This document shows positions 1 through 12,100 of a stretch of DNA of 64,000 nucleotides, piece by piece. The notes below the pieces were generated by a model, which was not told the DNA's origin, ran no database searches, and saw only the letters and a program-made list of their open reading frames with translations. This DNA comes from Phoronis australis. Taxonomy: Eukaryota > Phoronida > Phoronidae. The translations under genes and the position numbers were made by a program. Location: the NCBI GenBank assembly GCA_002633005.1, contig NMRA01000022.1:364056-428055 (forward strand), in the 5' to 3' direction. The number at the start of each line of letters is the position of its first letter. The stretch's first letter is position 1.

Positions 1-1794
1 CCTTAGTTTACCTAGAAAGGATTATTATAGCCTTCAGGGGCTTGTATCACGAAAAGTGACTTTAGACTCGAGTCAGAAAATTGGTTTTGCACTCCACACA
101 ACTATTTTCAGCAACTGGGATGGTAAGACCAAAATTCTGTGTTTTAGTCTTAAGTCACTTTCATGAAACAGTCTTCGGGTGGTTTGCTCGTCACAGACAT
201 TGGTTTGGAAGAGCAAATCATTAATAGTCCTGTGAAGCTGTTTTTTATTCCAGAACCGAGTTTTAGCATCTTCATGTTTTCTGAGAAAATGCTGTCTTGT
301 ATATCAGTCCCTGCCGACCAGTGGTCCAATGATTTTAGAATCACCTAACACGCTGAATCTGTTCCGCTTGTGTGAAAATGGCTACATAAGTCCCTGGTTA
401 AAATCTACTAAGACAATGTTTTTATTAGCTTTTTGGAAATAACGTGTTCACGCAGTAGCAGTGTACATTATAACTGGCTCTAGTAGCCAGGACTAGTTGG
501 GAGTTTTGAGAACAATTAAATGCCTGTGTACGTTCATTAGACTGGAAGGGAATGAGTTGCCTCTTGCAAAGGTTGGCTTGAGTACTGTTGAGGTCCACCG
601 TTTATTACAGTTTAAGTCAATGTAGTCCTGATCTCACCTAAATTGGTGGTGCAGTTCGCAACAAAACCTGGGAAATTCCTGTCCTCATGTACCTACACAA
701 CCCTCTTGTTTTTCTAAAACTCCCGAATTGTTGCTGTTTCTCCAGCTTCGCTAGAACTGCCAACATTGTGACTAGCTAACAGTTTTGTAGTGTGAAAGTG
801 AATGTTTTAGTAAGTCACACAGGTGACTAAACGGTTTTAAGTATTAGAACATTTTCCCATGTAAATTGTGAGTGGGTATGTTCTATAGCCTCACAACTTT
901 TAGTTTTACTGGCTGGCGGTAGACGGCGTCACTGATGACCCATACTGTTTTGACTGTTATTGTTTGTTTTTTGTGTTCTGACGGGCAGTATTCAAGATTC
1001 TGTTGCCATGATATCACCTGTACAAATAAAAGGTTGAATGTATGAAATGGATTCTTTCTTAAGTTGTCTCCGGATTATTCAAGAGAAAAACACAAGCGCT
1101 TTCGACTTTCAGTCAATAAAGCCTGCTATAGCTGGTTTGGAGTTTTGCAGCCCTCGGATATTTCATAGTTTGTTACTTTTGGGGGGTGAATCCTACTTTT
1201 CCCATTTTTTATCAAATTCAGGCCTTTTCCTGCTGTTTCGTCAAGATTTGTAAATGAGTAAATTTCTTGTTGGAGAAACATAGTTATCAGAAATGTTTAA
1301 TTGCACAATGGCTTTTATTTGACAGACGAACTGATATTCCAAGATTAAAGGCAGCTTGTGAGGAATAAGTGAGTGAAAGCTGGTCATGTGTTCCCCCCAG
1401 GCATTGACTGAGAGAAGAAGATGGAGACTGCCTGAAATCATTTGAAGAAGAAATAAATTTGGTCTTAGTTAGTGTTATAAATTCGGTGGGTCTGTTTGAT
1501 AGAGTTTCTTTGATTTTTGTATTTCCACGATAAAACTGATTGGGATAATACTACGCCACCACTCGTCTCTAGATTTAAATCGTCAAGTAGGTTTTTCAGG
1601 TAGTTAGCTTGGCGAATTTATGTTGTGTTGCGGCTCCCAGGAACACCTTATAAGCTTTTGCTGCCTAAACCGCGGCATGATCTGTGTGAAATATACATGA
1701 CATTGTGTATAACAACACTAAACAACTCGTCATTCAAGCGAATATCACCTGTACTGCGCCCTCTTAGGTCCAGATTAAGTTCATGTAGGTTGAA
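1..1794. other. non-coding stretch, 3' UTR-like in its first kilobase
   Basis: No reading frame with protein-like composition was found. The first kilobase is T-rich on the + strand and runs into AATAAA at 1025-1030, so it could be the 3' UTR of a + strand gene lying left of the window. A second AATAAA lies near 1451. Nothing else was recognised. Confidence 0.3.
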
Positions 1795-1905
1795 AATTGC
1801 CAATGTTTTTAAGAATGAGTTTCGTGGCGAAAATGATCCGCCGCAAATCACTGAACCGTGTCCAGTAAGTATCGTGACGGTGGTGGTGGGAAATAACACT
1901 GGAGC
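1795..1905 (+). repeat. dispersed repeat, copy 1
   Basis: About 110 bp matches 28861-28967 in the same orientation with scattered differences. The shared part begins at a run reading ATGTTTTTAAGAA and ends at GGGAAATAACACTG. The copy number is too low here to name a family. A shared fragment ATTAAACGTAAC also occurs near 1950 and near 29853, so the source element may be longer and decayed. Confidence 0.5.
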
Positions 1906-2216
1906 GCCCTCCCTGAGAAAGACGGAGAAAGTATAGGTATTGGTAACTGCATTAAACGTAACGGGAATGCATAATTTAAACGTTATCTGTTTTGGTATTT
2001 AGATGCAATAACAACATTTAAGTCAAAAGTACACCGTACTACAAAATTAAAAGCGTATTCAATGGACGTTACGTCTGTGACTGTTAAATGTCGCGTCCAA
2101 ATTGAAACTCTGATCTCATTAATGCGGCATTGCGTGTGTGACGTCAACTTACTGATGAAGACTGAATTAGTCTTTTTAAATATGGCACCGAAAGTACACG
2201 TCGGTGTATTAGCTGA

Positions 2217-2519
2217 CTTGATGATATTTTTGAAGGCATATTTGTCAAAGTTTTTGAACTTTATCAAGCAACATATAGCATCAATCACAGAGAACCTCTT
2301 GGACATCATAACAGCAATAGCATCCAAAAAGGCATACTGGAAGATGTTGAGTATGGTGGCTTGAGTGAGGAAGACTTAGATTCAAGTATCACTTTGACCA
2401 AAGTGGATGGAAACGGACGAACCAGAACGGTTCACTATGAATATATTGGAGACATTCTCGATGACTTTCCAGCAAGTTCCACCATACAAACATCAGGAAA
2501 CAGCAGGAGCTGCAACCAT
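2217..2519 (+). pseudogene. open, protein-like frame of about 100 codons (exon or relic)
   Basis: This frame is open from just after a TGA near 2215 to a TGA at 2520. It has no initiating ATG near its start. The product is acidic and protein-like, with the stretches 'GILEDVEYGGLSEEDLDSS' and 'HYEYIGDILDDF'. I do not recognise a family. The same frame continues past TGA codons at 2520 and 2526 to a TAG at 2895, with a Lys/Asn/Asp-rich stretch, so it may be the decayed upstream part of the repeat-protein locus at 3398-4796. A separate degraded mobile-element ORF is an equally possible reading. Confidence 0.3.
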
Positions 2520-3397
2520 TGATTCTGAATGAAAGCTCAAACACGGTGTCTTTCAGATACAGCAGATCATAGCAAAGGTAAACTGAATCAGAATAACGAC
2601 TTAATTGAAAACAGTGACATTGTCGAAAAGGGTGGCTCATTGCAACTGCAGGGAAAATGTAAAGAGAAAAAAGACAGCATATTGTCAGATCGAGGACTGG
2701 GATACATTGCTGACATAACGGCGACATCCCGTTGCTCCCAACTTGTTCGATTCTATAGCCCAGCAACAAGTTGGGAAGTTTACCCCCATAGCCAATATCT
2801 TACCCGACTAATAACTCCGTTCTGGCATTTAGTGGTTGGAGGGCCTGCGCTCTTTTGTTCGCCTAATTGCTCTAATCTCCGATCAGATCGTATCTAGCCC
2901 GTGACTGGACTGGGCTGATAAAAATGAAAGTTAAGTTATAACATATTTGAGCTTAAACCAATAGCATTTCTGAATAATCTTCGTCAAATGCTGATCAGTG
3001 TTCCGTTTCTGAATCACCAAAATCGCCCAACCACAACAGAAGTTAAGACAATCTATTCTGTCCAAACGGATTACCAACGTACTGAGTTTGACTGTGTTCA
3101 TACGCCTTCGGTAATAGCGTGCAACCACCATACGTTTCCTTTGAAGCCTGGGAGATAATTGGCCTGCTTGTTATCATACGGGACAAAAGACTGAGCTGGG
3201 CAGTTAACAAAAGAGCCAGATGTAATCGCACGTTCAGCACCCCTCACGTCTGGAAAAGTTACTGAACGACAGAACGCTGTAATGGATGCGACTGCTAACG
3301 AAGACGGTTGCGTATTTTAAAAATGACTGCGGAAGTAAGAAGGGACTCGTTTCTTAGATAGAAGGTACGAACGAGATCCCATAAAGGGTGATGTTGG

Positions 3398-4796
3398 ATG
3401 AGTCATAAAGAGCGCTTTTGGAGCGAAGGACAGGGACAGGGTGTTCCCAAAGTAAATGACGGAAACGACAACGATGGCGATGATCAAAATGGCGAGGACA
3501 TGTCTGACGCTTCAATGAATGACAAGCGTGATTCTGGACCTGATATTATATGTGCAAAAAACGATCATGGCGGGTCTGACGCTTCACATGACAAGCTCTA
3601 TTCTATACATGGAATCCCATGTGAAAGTGGCGATCTTGAGCAAGATGTCAATTCTGGAAATGGTGATCCTGACCATGATACTTCGCATGAAAGCTGGGAT
3701 CCAGAGTATGATACTCCGCATGGAAATGGTGGCCCTGAGCATAATACTCCATATGAAAGCGGTGTTCGAGGACATGATACTCGGAATGGAGCCGGATTAT
3801 GATCCTAAGCATAATACTCCCTAAGTTGGTCATCTAGTAGGGCATGCCATTCAGAATGGAATTGGTCAACCTGAGTATAATACTCCGAATAAAAATGGTG
3901 ATACAGGGCAGGAAACTCCATATGAAATTGACGATCAAGGGTGTAATACTCGGTATGGAGATAAATTTGATTGAGGACATGATACTCCGTATGGAAATGG
4001 TGATTATGAGCATGGCATTCCGTGTGGAAATGATGTTCCTGACCATGATAGTCTGTTTGGAAACGTTATCGTCTACATGGAAATGGTGATTTTTGAGCAC
4101 GATAGTCAGTATGGAGATGGCGATCGTGAGCATGATACTCCATATGGAAAGAGTGGTCAAGAGCATGATACTCCTAATGGAATGGGTGGTCCAGGGAATG
4201 ATACTCCGTGTGGATGTGCTGATCCTAGCCATGATGCTTCGTATGGAAGTCGTGATCCTGTGCATAATACATCCTATGGAAATGTTAATCCGAGGCATGG
4301 TGCTCCACAAGAAAATGGTGACACTGAGCATGATGTTTCGTATAAAGAACAATGATCCTGAGCCGCTGACGCTCATAATGAGAATGGTGATCTTGGTCAA
4401 GAACTGTGTGAATAGTATGATCTTGAGCATGGCACACCGTATGAAAGTGGTGATCCCGACCAGAATCCGTATGAAAGTGGCGCTCCTGGGCACAACTATT
4501 CCTGTGAAAACCATGATCTGGGTCATGCAACTAGGTACAGAAATCCTGAGAATGATACTACGAATAAAAAAGACGATTCTGAGCATAATAATCCTTATCA
4601 AAATGGTGAACTTGTATGTAACACTTCTCGTGCAATTGCTGACCCTGTACATGATTCTCCTCCTTTTGTCCCGGGCATCAAACAAATTTTCAAACCGAAC
4701 CCGAAAGCCCTTTTGCAAATAAAGAGCGGCAACCATGTGGCACATGCAAGAACGACGGAAGATGTTACGAGTTTGTCACAGTGTTCCTATTTATAG
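3398..4796 (+). pseudogene. decayed gene for an acidic 11-residue tandem-repeat protein
   Basis: An ATG at 3398 opens a 134-codon frame (to 3802) that is Asp/Asn/Gly-rich and then enters 11-residue repeats with consensus GDPEHDTPYGN (33 bp: CAT GAT ACT CCG TAT GGA AAT GGT GAT CCT GAG). A frameshift near 3785 moves the repeat into another frame. That frame carries recognisable units to about 4660, with stops at 3822, 3972, 4353, 4359 and 4413, and then a non-repeat tail ending at TAG 4794-4796. About 30 units can be followed. No signal peptide or known domain was seen. Stops plus a frameshift argue for a pseudogene. An unspliced multi-exon gene is possible, but no convincing GT-AG pairs remove the stops. 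The protein family is not recognised. Confidence 0.55.
3609..4660 (+). repeat. 33-bp degenerate minisatellite (about 30 units)
   Basis: Units of 33 bp built on CATGATACTCCGTATGGAAA follow head to tail across about 1 kb. They diverge from one another but keep their length, so the 11-codon register is preserved over nearly the whole array. The period and register are read directly; the unit count is approximate. Confidence 0.75.
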
Positions 4797-5991
4797 AATT
4801 ATTCCCTAAATACTCAATAGGACAGTATTAGTAATTTTATTACTGAAGATCGCGGATTTCAATATTAAGAATTGTAACAATTCGTCACTCATTTGTGTGC
4901 ACTTCATAGTTATCAGTAAACTTTACATGGCGTTTGATATTGAAAAGTGTGCGTGTTTTGAGATGACAAGGTACTTCGTGGAAATATTCCTTTAAATTTA
5001 ATCAATGAAATCCATTCGAATTCGTGGCGTGACAAGTGCAAAATTTGAAAGGCAGAAATATGCTATGATGAGCTCAAGTTTCACTACTTCAGACAAGGTG
5101 TAGAAGGTAAAATACAGACTAAATTGCGTTGTTCAAAATGGTTCTCTGCCACTGAAATAGAGGCCAAATTGTTGTACAGATATTTTACTGTTAATTTGGT
5201 AAAGATTTTGATTTTCTGTTGTTGTCTGCTCCTCACCTTGTAGATTTTTCCCACACGACTAATTACGTAGTCGTAGCTCACTTCTCTACGGAAAATCTGG
5301 CTTTTGATATTTAGATGTAAGCAAAGTAATGGCGATTTCAAACCGGATCCTGTCTGACTTCTTTGCATATATTAGTTGCGGATAATTTGAAAACTGAATT
5401 GAGATGAAATTTAAAAAAAATATTTCGTCTTTGTTTCAAAAATATTAAATCTAACGAAAAACCTTGCAATATCCAAAATGCATAGCATCTCTAACAAGTA
5501 CATTCACCCCCGATCTATTTTGCGAGTTTTCACATTCCTCTTAAAGGTGGCACTGTATGTGACTGGACGAAACCAAAAAAATTCCTCTCTGAGGAAATGA
5601 TAGGCCTACATTTTATGAGCCGCGAACCACCGTCATCTTTTGAAAACCATTGTTTTGGGTCATATTTCTGGGTGGAACTCTTTAGTTTTTACTTTTCATG
5701 TACATTCCTAAATAAACCTGATAAAAAATGGACGGAATGGAATTCATTGATTGCTTCAAGGGGAAAATTTGCGATTTCTCCACGTCACACGATGTGTGAG
5801 TTTATACTGAATGCCCTATAAACACACTTTTTGTCAAAAATGACTTTTGACTCAGACCAACAACGGTTATATGAAATTGGTCGTGAATTGTTTCTACCGC
5901 AACTAAACACGTGACTTTAGGGCTTGGGAACAACTGACAACTCATTATGGAGACCAGCCAGCCGTTCGATAGTAACGCTAAGACCTTAGGT
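4797..5991. other. AT-rich stretch without recognised gene
   Basis: No coding frame or element could be assigned. The sequence AAAGGTGGCACTG at about 5544 resembles the left end of the transposon that starts at 5992, so a truncated copy may lie here. Confidence 0.3.
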
Positions 5992-6635
5992 GGCACTGAA
6001 CAGTTAGCCTGCGGCCGCGGCCAATTTCCACTCTCAAAATATTAAAATCTAGGGGTAGGCCAGGTTTGGGGGCATTTTTAGCTAGGTATTGTATGTAGGC
6101 CAAGTGAATTTGGTTTGTTTGTATTTGTGAACATGCTGAGAATTAAAAATTTCTCGGCTGTAACTGCACTCTTCCTCAAGATGGTGGCCCCCTGTTTCAG
6201 TTGTGCATTGTTGTGTAGCAACTGAGAAATTGGCCGCGATTTCAGGTAGCCCTCAAACAAGCCAGATTTGCAAAAAAACTAGTTGGTTGACAGAACTTTT
6301 GGACCACATTTTTGGAATCGGTAGGAAATTTGCTTTCGGAATCTAATGTTGGTTTTAGTCGAGCATCGGCAGGAAAGTGGTGGCTGGGGTGAAAAGTGCC
6401 GATTTTGCATTTTTTGTCCTTATTTTTCTTAGTCTAGCTTGGTTTTCACTGGGAGTGAAAGGGTCAAAAATACAAGAGAGAACAAAGTTTCTGTGCTCAT
6501 CTGTAGGGCTTGTGATGTGAAATGACTCAAAACTTTTCTTTATTTGCATGCAGTTTTTGACAGAGTGGATAAAGGGTGAAGAGTCCATTGACGTGTGTTC
6601 TGATACGCAAATCCCTGTGAGAACTGTTCAGTGCC
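5992..6635. mobile_element. 644-bp non-autonomous DNA transposon (MITE-like), copy A
   Basis: The ends are a perfect 14-bp inverted repeat: GGCACTGAACAGTT at 5992-6005 and its complement at 6622-6635. The interior has no protein-like frame. The left part, including GCGGCCGCGGCC, matches 35366-35549 and the right part matches 37912-38350, where another copy of the family has been split by an insertion. An inverted, diverged copy of the right half lies at about 7500-7880. No clear target-site duplication was found, so the superfamily is open. Confidence 0.75.
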
Positions 6636-7499
6636 TTCTTACTAAAAAGCAAGACTTCGCGAGATTACGTGAGTTATTGCCGTGTATTTTAATCGAGAAC
6701 ACGTGATTTTGACTAGATTTAAACAAGATTCTAGCGTGAGTCCTAGCGTTACTGAACGCTAGCCAGGCTGACAAATTGGTTCGTCTCTGCGGTAATTTGA
6801 TGCGACCGGCATTGTCTTACTATCATTTTTTTCCAATCTTAGAAACTCCAATACGAAACAATTTGAGACGAGTTTCACACCGGAAATTTGTGTAAGTGGA
6901 ACACGAAAGTCTGAAACAGCTTTAAGGGTGACACCCAAATATGACACATTTCGAAACAATTCTCAGCCGAGGTATCTGTAAAGTCTTTGACATGACAAGA
7001 TTCACACAAATCCTGTCTACGAAATTAATGTATGGCCATTCGAAATCACTGCGTTCTTTTCTAGACCTAATGAACCCTGTTTCTGTGACGTCACCAAAAC
7101 TTGGCATCGGCGATACAGTTAGTACATGTATCTAACGGCATGTAAAAAGTATTCGAAAATTGTGATCCTTGACGATGAAGGTAAATACAAATTTAGAAAA
7201 AACATAGTTTCATCCGCAGGCCTCGAGGTAATTATTGTAATTACATTCATGTGCATGAGTTCCAGAGCAATCATATGTTTTGTCACCTAAACCCAACAAA
7301 TTGTACGCCTGTCACTCGCCTGTGGTAATTGTTCTTGAGTCGATAAATGTATCCAACAGCCTGGTATTTTTGCGGGCAAAGGGTAACTTGTCTGTCTGTG
7401 CGTCATTTCGGCAGCGAATTATAGATGCGCAGTTATCGTACGTAGAAAATACCTTCGGAGACACTGTACAGTTCCCACTGGGCTTTACACGGCAGTGCA

Positions 7500-7880
7500 C
7501 ACGTCACAGGACTTGTTGTCTTTCTTCTACTCTGTCGAAAATTCTATAAAAATTTGTTGTGAGTCGTTTCACATCAAAGTCGCTACACATGACCAAAGAA
7601 AATTTACTCTGTCTCATGTGTTTGCCCCTTTCACTTCCACCGAAAAAGTATGCGAGGCTCCGAAAATGGGAGACAAAAACACAAAATTGCCACAGTGTTT
7701 ATACCCAAACTACCACTTCCCTGGCAAAGCTAGACGTGAGCCAACAGTATATTTTGAAAGCTAATTTATCAGTTTCCAAAAGTGCGATCTAAAAGTGTTG
7801 CCACTCAACTAGATTTATTTTTTGCAATTCTGGGTTGTTTGAGGGCTACCTGAAATCGTAGATTTTTCAGTCGCTACAGG
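7500..7880 (-). mobile_element. inverted, diverged partial copy of the 644-bp element
   Basis: Read on the - strand, this interval follows the right half of copy A (about 6200-6520), for example GAGGGCTACCTGAAATCG near 7840. It lacks the GGCACTGAACAG terminus and has several small indels. Together with copy A it forms a long, imperfect inverted pair separated by about 0.9 kb of other sequence. Confidence 0.6.
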
Positions 7881-8028
7881 CGTCCGTTGAACAAGAGGAT
7901 TCATTCCCAGCACGTTTTCATGGTTAATCCATTGGTTCAGTTGTGTTGGTATTGAAATGATTATCTATTGTGGCAGATATATAGGTTATTGAATGGTTCT
8001 GGCGTTATTAAACGTATTACGTGGAACG

Positions 8029-8063
8029 AGATGGTTTTTAGAAATTATTTCTAAAAACCATCT
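8029..8063. repeat. perfect 16-bp hairpin
   Basis: AGATGGTTTTTAGAAA (8029-8044) is followed by TTA and then its exact complement (8048-8063). GGTTCT upstream and AGAACC just downstream add a partly matching outer stem. It could be the collapsed end of a small inverted-repeat element. Confidence 0.8.
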
Positions 8064-8087
8064 AGAACCGATGAAAACTTTGAAATA

Positions 8088-8163
8088 AATAATGCTGACT
8101 GCACCACCACCTAATAATGCTGACTGCACCACCACCTAATAATGCTTGACTGCACCAACACCT
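8088..8163 (+). repeat. 25-bp tandem repeat, three copies
   Basis: Three head-to-tail copies of a 25-bp unit starting AATAATGCTGACTGCACC occupy 8088-8112, 8113-8137 and 8138-8163. The third copy has a one-base insertion and one substitution. Confidence 0.85.
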
Positions 8164-9047
8164 AATAACCCGTAAAACTGTTCCATCCAATACGTAGGAC
8201 AAACTCAACATAATTTACAAACTCGGTATCATAATCATACATTTAATAGTTCATAAGAACATTTCTGTAACAATAGGTAATCATTTCAATCCCAAAAGCC
8301 TTAATCTACAAGTTCTTTGTGTACAAATTATAGAAAAACTACAATACCCCAATACCCCTCACAGACTCAAAAGATAACAATTTTGGATAGATAAACTTAA
8401 CACATAAAAACTTCTTAAATCATATCCTTTACTTTTTCCGCAACAATCTATAATTAACGCCAAATATCAGATGTCATTTGTCATATCGTGCTTGATTTTA
8501 CTTTGTTTCTGTTTCTGTTGAGAAACGATATCATTATATCAGAAAATTTCAATTGATCCATTATTGTTGTTTTACTTCCATGTGTACTCTCCACGGTGTC
8601 GTCCAACAATATTATCCTTCAAAGGATTTGGATCACCTCATTTAGTTTCAGATTAATTTTCTACGTTATTTGGTAAAAATGTATCTTAGCGTAAGCTTAT
8701 TCACTTGAAAATGTTCGTTTTTTACCAGCTTATCCCCATACATGTACAAACAAGTGAACGGGATTGGTCAACCCCCGGACCTCTTAGATTGCGTAAATTT
8801 GATGACCTTACGGAATGGTCACCGTGCTTGAGCTCAATAACCCTGCAGTCCGCAGTGCACAACTTTTCTAAAGAAGGTCGAGTCGAGTGCAGTGTGTAAC
8901 AACTGGAATAATACAGACCCATTGATAATAATAACTACATTTCAAAGTCGACTGCCCTTGGCCCGGATATCGACTTCAATATCAGCGAGCACAGTTGGAC
9001 AATCTACCGTACCTCAGAATTGTCAGACCACATAGGCAGATACGATC

Positions 9048-9105
9048 ATGCATTGCATGCGAGCGCTGAGAGAGTTGGTCGTTGTTTCCTTGGTAATATT
9101 TGCTG
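9048..9105 (+). CDS. CAP gene exon 1 (signal peptide)
   Basis: ATG at 9048 starts 19 codons with a Cys/Arg N-region and the hydrophobic core LVVVSLVIFA, then a consensus donor GTAAGT at 9106. It ends in phase 1, exactly what exon 2 needs. The link to exon 2 across a 9.45-kb intron is an inference from phase, donor quality and the need for a signal peptide; transcript evidence would settle it. Confidence 0.6.
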
Positions 9106-12100
9106 GTAAGTTTTCCCGAATTGTAAATCACATTTTTCATCATCCCTGCTTCGTATGTCCGCATGGCCTATACTTAGTGTTTTTGTGTAGTATCGGCATA
9201 CAGTCATGTCTGAGGAGTGGAAGCTGCTGAACCGTGTACTTGATAGTGAATTATGGTCGATAAAACAAGACACCATTTGTTATTTGTGCTATTACAACAA
9301 TAAAATATGGGGCAAACACGTTACTGTGGTTTATTGCACAATGCGTCCTGTGCCCTTCTCGCAGCATCCTGCATACTGAATAACAGTCTCCAATCGTGCG
9401 ACACCCGTTTCGTGACAACTTAATTAAAATTTCTCTACTTCTTCAAATCATTATACAGTTAGCTAGCTGTTAGAATTTGGGTCGACATCCTGTTTCTGTA
9501 TCTACGAAATAACGTCTATGGATTCAGTCATCTTTTAACGCAATAGATCGATATTCTCTTGTGGGAATGGTTTCTAAGCGAAAGGCATTTCTAGGTTCGT
9601 CAAAATACTTGGGTAGAGCACAACCGACTGAAAGTTGTGAGGATGGATCGCTTTTTCGTTTGTCTTTTACATTTTCTTCATTAAACTTCCCCTGTCATGA
9701 GATTGCTAAATTATTGACGTGATCATTTCAGTTTTCCACCAGAACTTTTTAAAGCCAAAATACGGTTACACCTAAACTGAAAATGTTACCCTTGGTTACT
9801 AACATTATTTCGGGAACGAATTCTGAGAGTTCAACAGAAATCAGATGATTGTCCCACTGCAACTTAATCTACACAATATTGTTTGCATTACCAAAATAGT
9901 TATTATATCTTTGCTATTATTAAAAACATATTATACGTTTTGCTACTGAGATTGCCCCAGCAGAAACATTCCCTTGCAAAACAAAACGGCTTATAACAGC
10001 TCTAACAAGCTTGTCTTGATATGTGATTATTCCTCATCCCATGATACGGTATCAGCTTGAAATAACGTTTCATACTCATGTTCACGTAAATTCGACCGGA
10101 TATATGGAGAATATTCAATTGGTCGTGTTGTATTGGGCTTGCAAGCCGGGATGAGGTAAATATTTCTGCCATGAAATATTCCTACAAACTTGTCTCCAAA
10201 TTTCGTCACCTGAAATTGAGTCTTTAGGTCCGTGCCACTACCGACTGACCTACAAGTATGAAGAGAAAACGGCATGCGGTGTGCTCACATGGCCCACTAA
10301 GAGCGTACCGCTCGGAAAATTCGGCCTATTTTCATCTTTTCGTTTTCTTTATTGACATGAGAGGTCACGCGCAATTGTTACAAAGCATGTAACTTTTAGA
10401 AGGGTTGACCCACTCTGCCAAAACTGATCACGGCTTTTTGAAAGTCTTGTTTTACTTGTCAAGGCTCTAAGATCTGTTTGGGGATGGGAATAAGGGTTGA
10501 AACATATTTTGCGTGGTTAAGTGGGTTACTTTTTTGCGTTTTAATTGGTTAGATGCTATACATGAAGGCAGCTCTGTCTACACATTTCGATTGTTCGTAC
10601 ACGTATACGAACTTGTGTTGACTTCGCTTTTAAGACAATCGCAGGGCGGCGTAGATAGTTCTCTTAAAGTAGCCTACAACTTCTCCTGAGTCGAACGACA
10701 ATCGAATCTCTCTATTTCAGTCGAAAAATCGAATTCGTCGATCGAAAAGTCTACATGTGTAATCTGAACAATCCGACGAGCCGTATGCAAAAATGGCGGG
10801 AGTATAAAGTCGTACGAAAAAGGGAGTGAGCAGGGAGAAGCATCACGCATGCACTCAAACGCATTTGCTAATTATTTGTAACACCTAATCCAAAACGTAC
10901 CATAGATTTATATATGTATAGTTAGATGCATGGCTGGTCACACGCATGTACAGCCGTATCACCATCAATCACACAAGCATTTCAAGTAAGAGAAATATTT
11001 CTCTACAACATATTCAACCTTGTTCAAGATTACGTGAATATTGTGTTGTACTGCAGTTGGGTCTGATATAACGACGTGTAGTTTGGAGCATTTTTAAATT
11101 TCGTGTATGCTGTACAATGTTATCATGGTTGCTTTATCAAACAAATGTTTTGGCCTAATGGGGGTATCTGTAGCGCACTGTAGGTGCTTTAGCGGGCTAA
11201 GGAAGAGACAGTTGCATCGGATTCGGCTGAAATCATTGAAAAGTCGACGCAAAAACAAGAAAAATCCGAACAGTGCAGCATGAAAAAGCCCGGGAAAGAC
11301 ATAGCAGAAGTTGCGTCGACTGCGAAATACATGTCCGCGTATTAATAGATCCTCTAAATCCCAGTCCCGGACCAGCTACCCGCCCTTTTTGTTTCCCATA
11401 AATAACCCTACTTGGCGATAAAGCCGAATAATTCCTTCGATTTGCCTTCTGATCAGACGTATTCTTCTTCTTATCAAAACATTTGCTGCCTATCCGATTA
11501 TGTTATAACAACAACAGTAAATACATCGCACAATCGCATACACGAGATAAGTCACAACCGGTNTATTATTAAAAACATATTACATGTTTTGCTACCGAGA
11601 TTGCCCCAGCAGAAACATTCCCTTGCAAAACAAAACGGCTTATAACAGCTCTAACAAGCTTGTCTTGATATGTGATTATTCCTCATCCCATGATACGGTA
11701 TCAGCTTGATAGCACGTTTCATACTCATGTTCACGTAAATTCGAACGGATGTATGAAGAATATTCAATTGGTCATGTTGTATTGGGCTTTCAAGCCGGGA
11801 TGAGGTAAATATTTCTGCCATGAAATATTCCTACAAACTTGTCTCCAAATTTCGTCACCTGAAATTGAGTCTTTAGGTCCGCGCCACTACCGACTGACCT
11901 ACAAGTATGAAGAGAACACGGCATGCGGTGTGCTTACATGACTCACTAAGAGCGTACCGCTCGGAAAATTCGGTCTATTTTCATCTTCCTTCGTTTTCTT
12001 TATTGACAAGAGAGGTCACGTGCAATTGTTACAAAGCATGCAACTTTTAGAAGGGTTGACCCACTCTGCCAAAACTGATCACGGCTTTTTGAAAGTCTTG

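Noticed and set aside
1648-1899. 83-codon - strand frame
   Set aside because: It overlaps a dispersed repeat whose second copy at 28.9 kb does not keep the frame open.
3834-4745. 303-codon open frame on the - strand over the 33-bp array
   Set aside because: It is the antisense shadow of the 11-codon repeat: its Ile/Ser/Met-rich periodic composition follows from the + strand units, and the + strand register carries the protein-like consensus.
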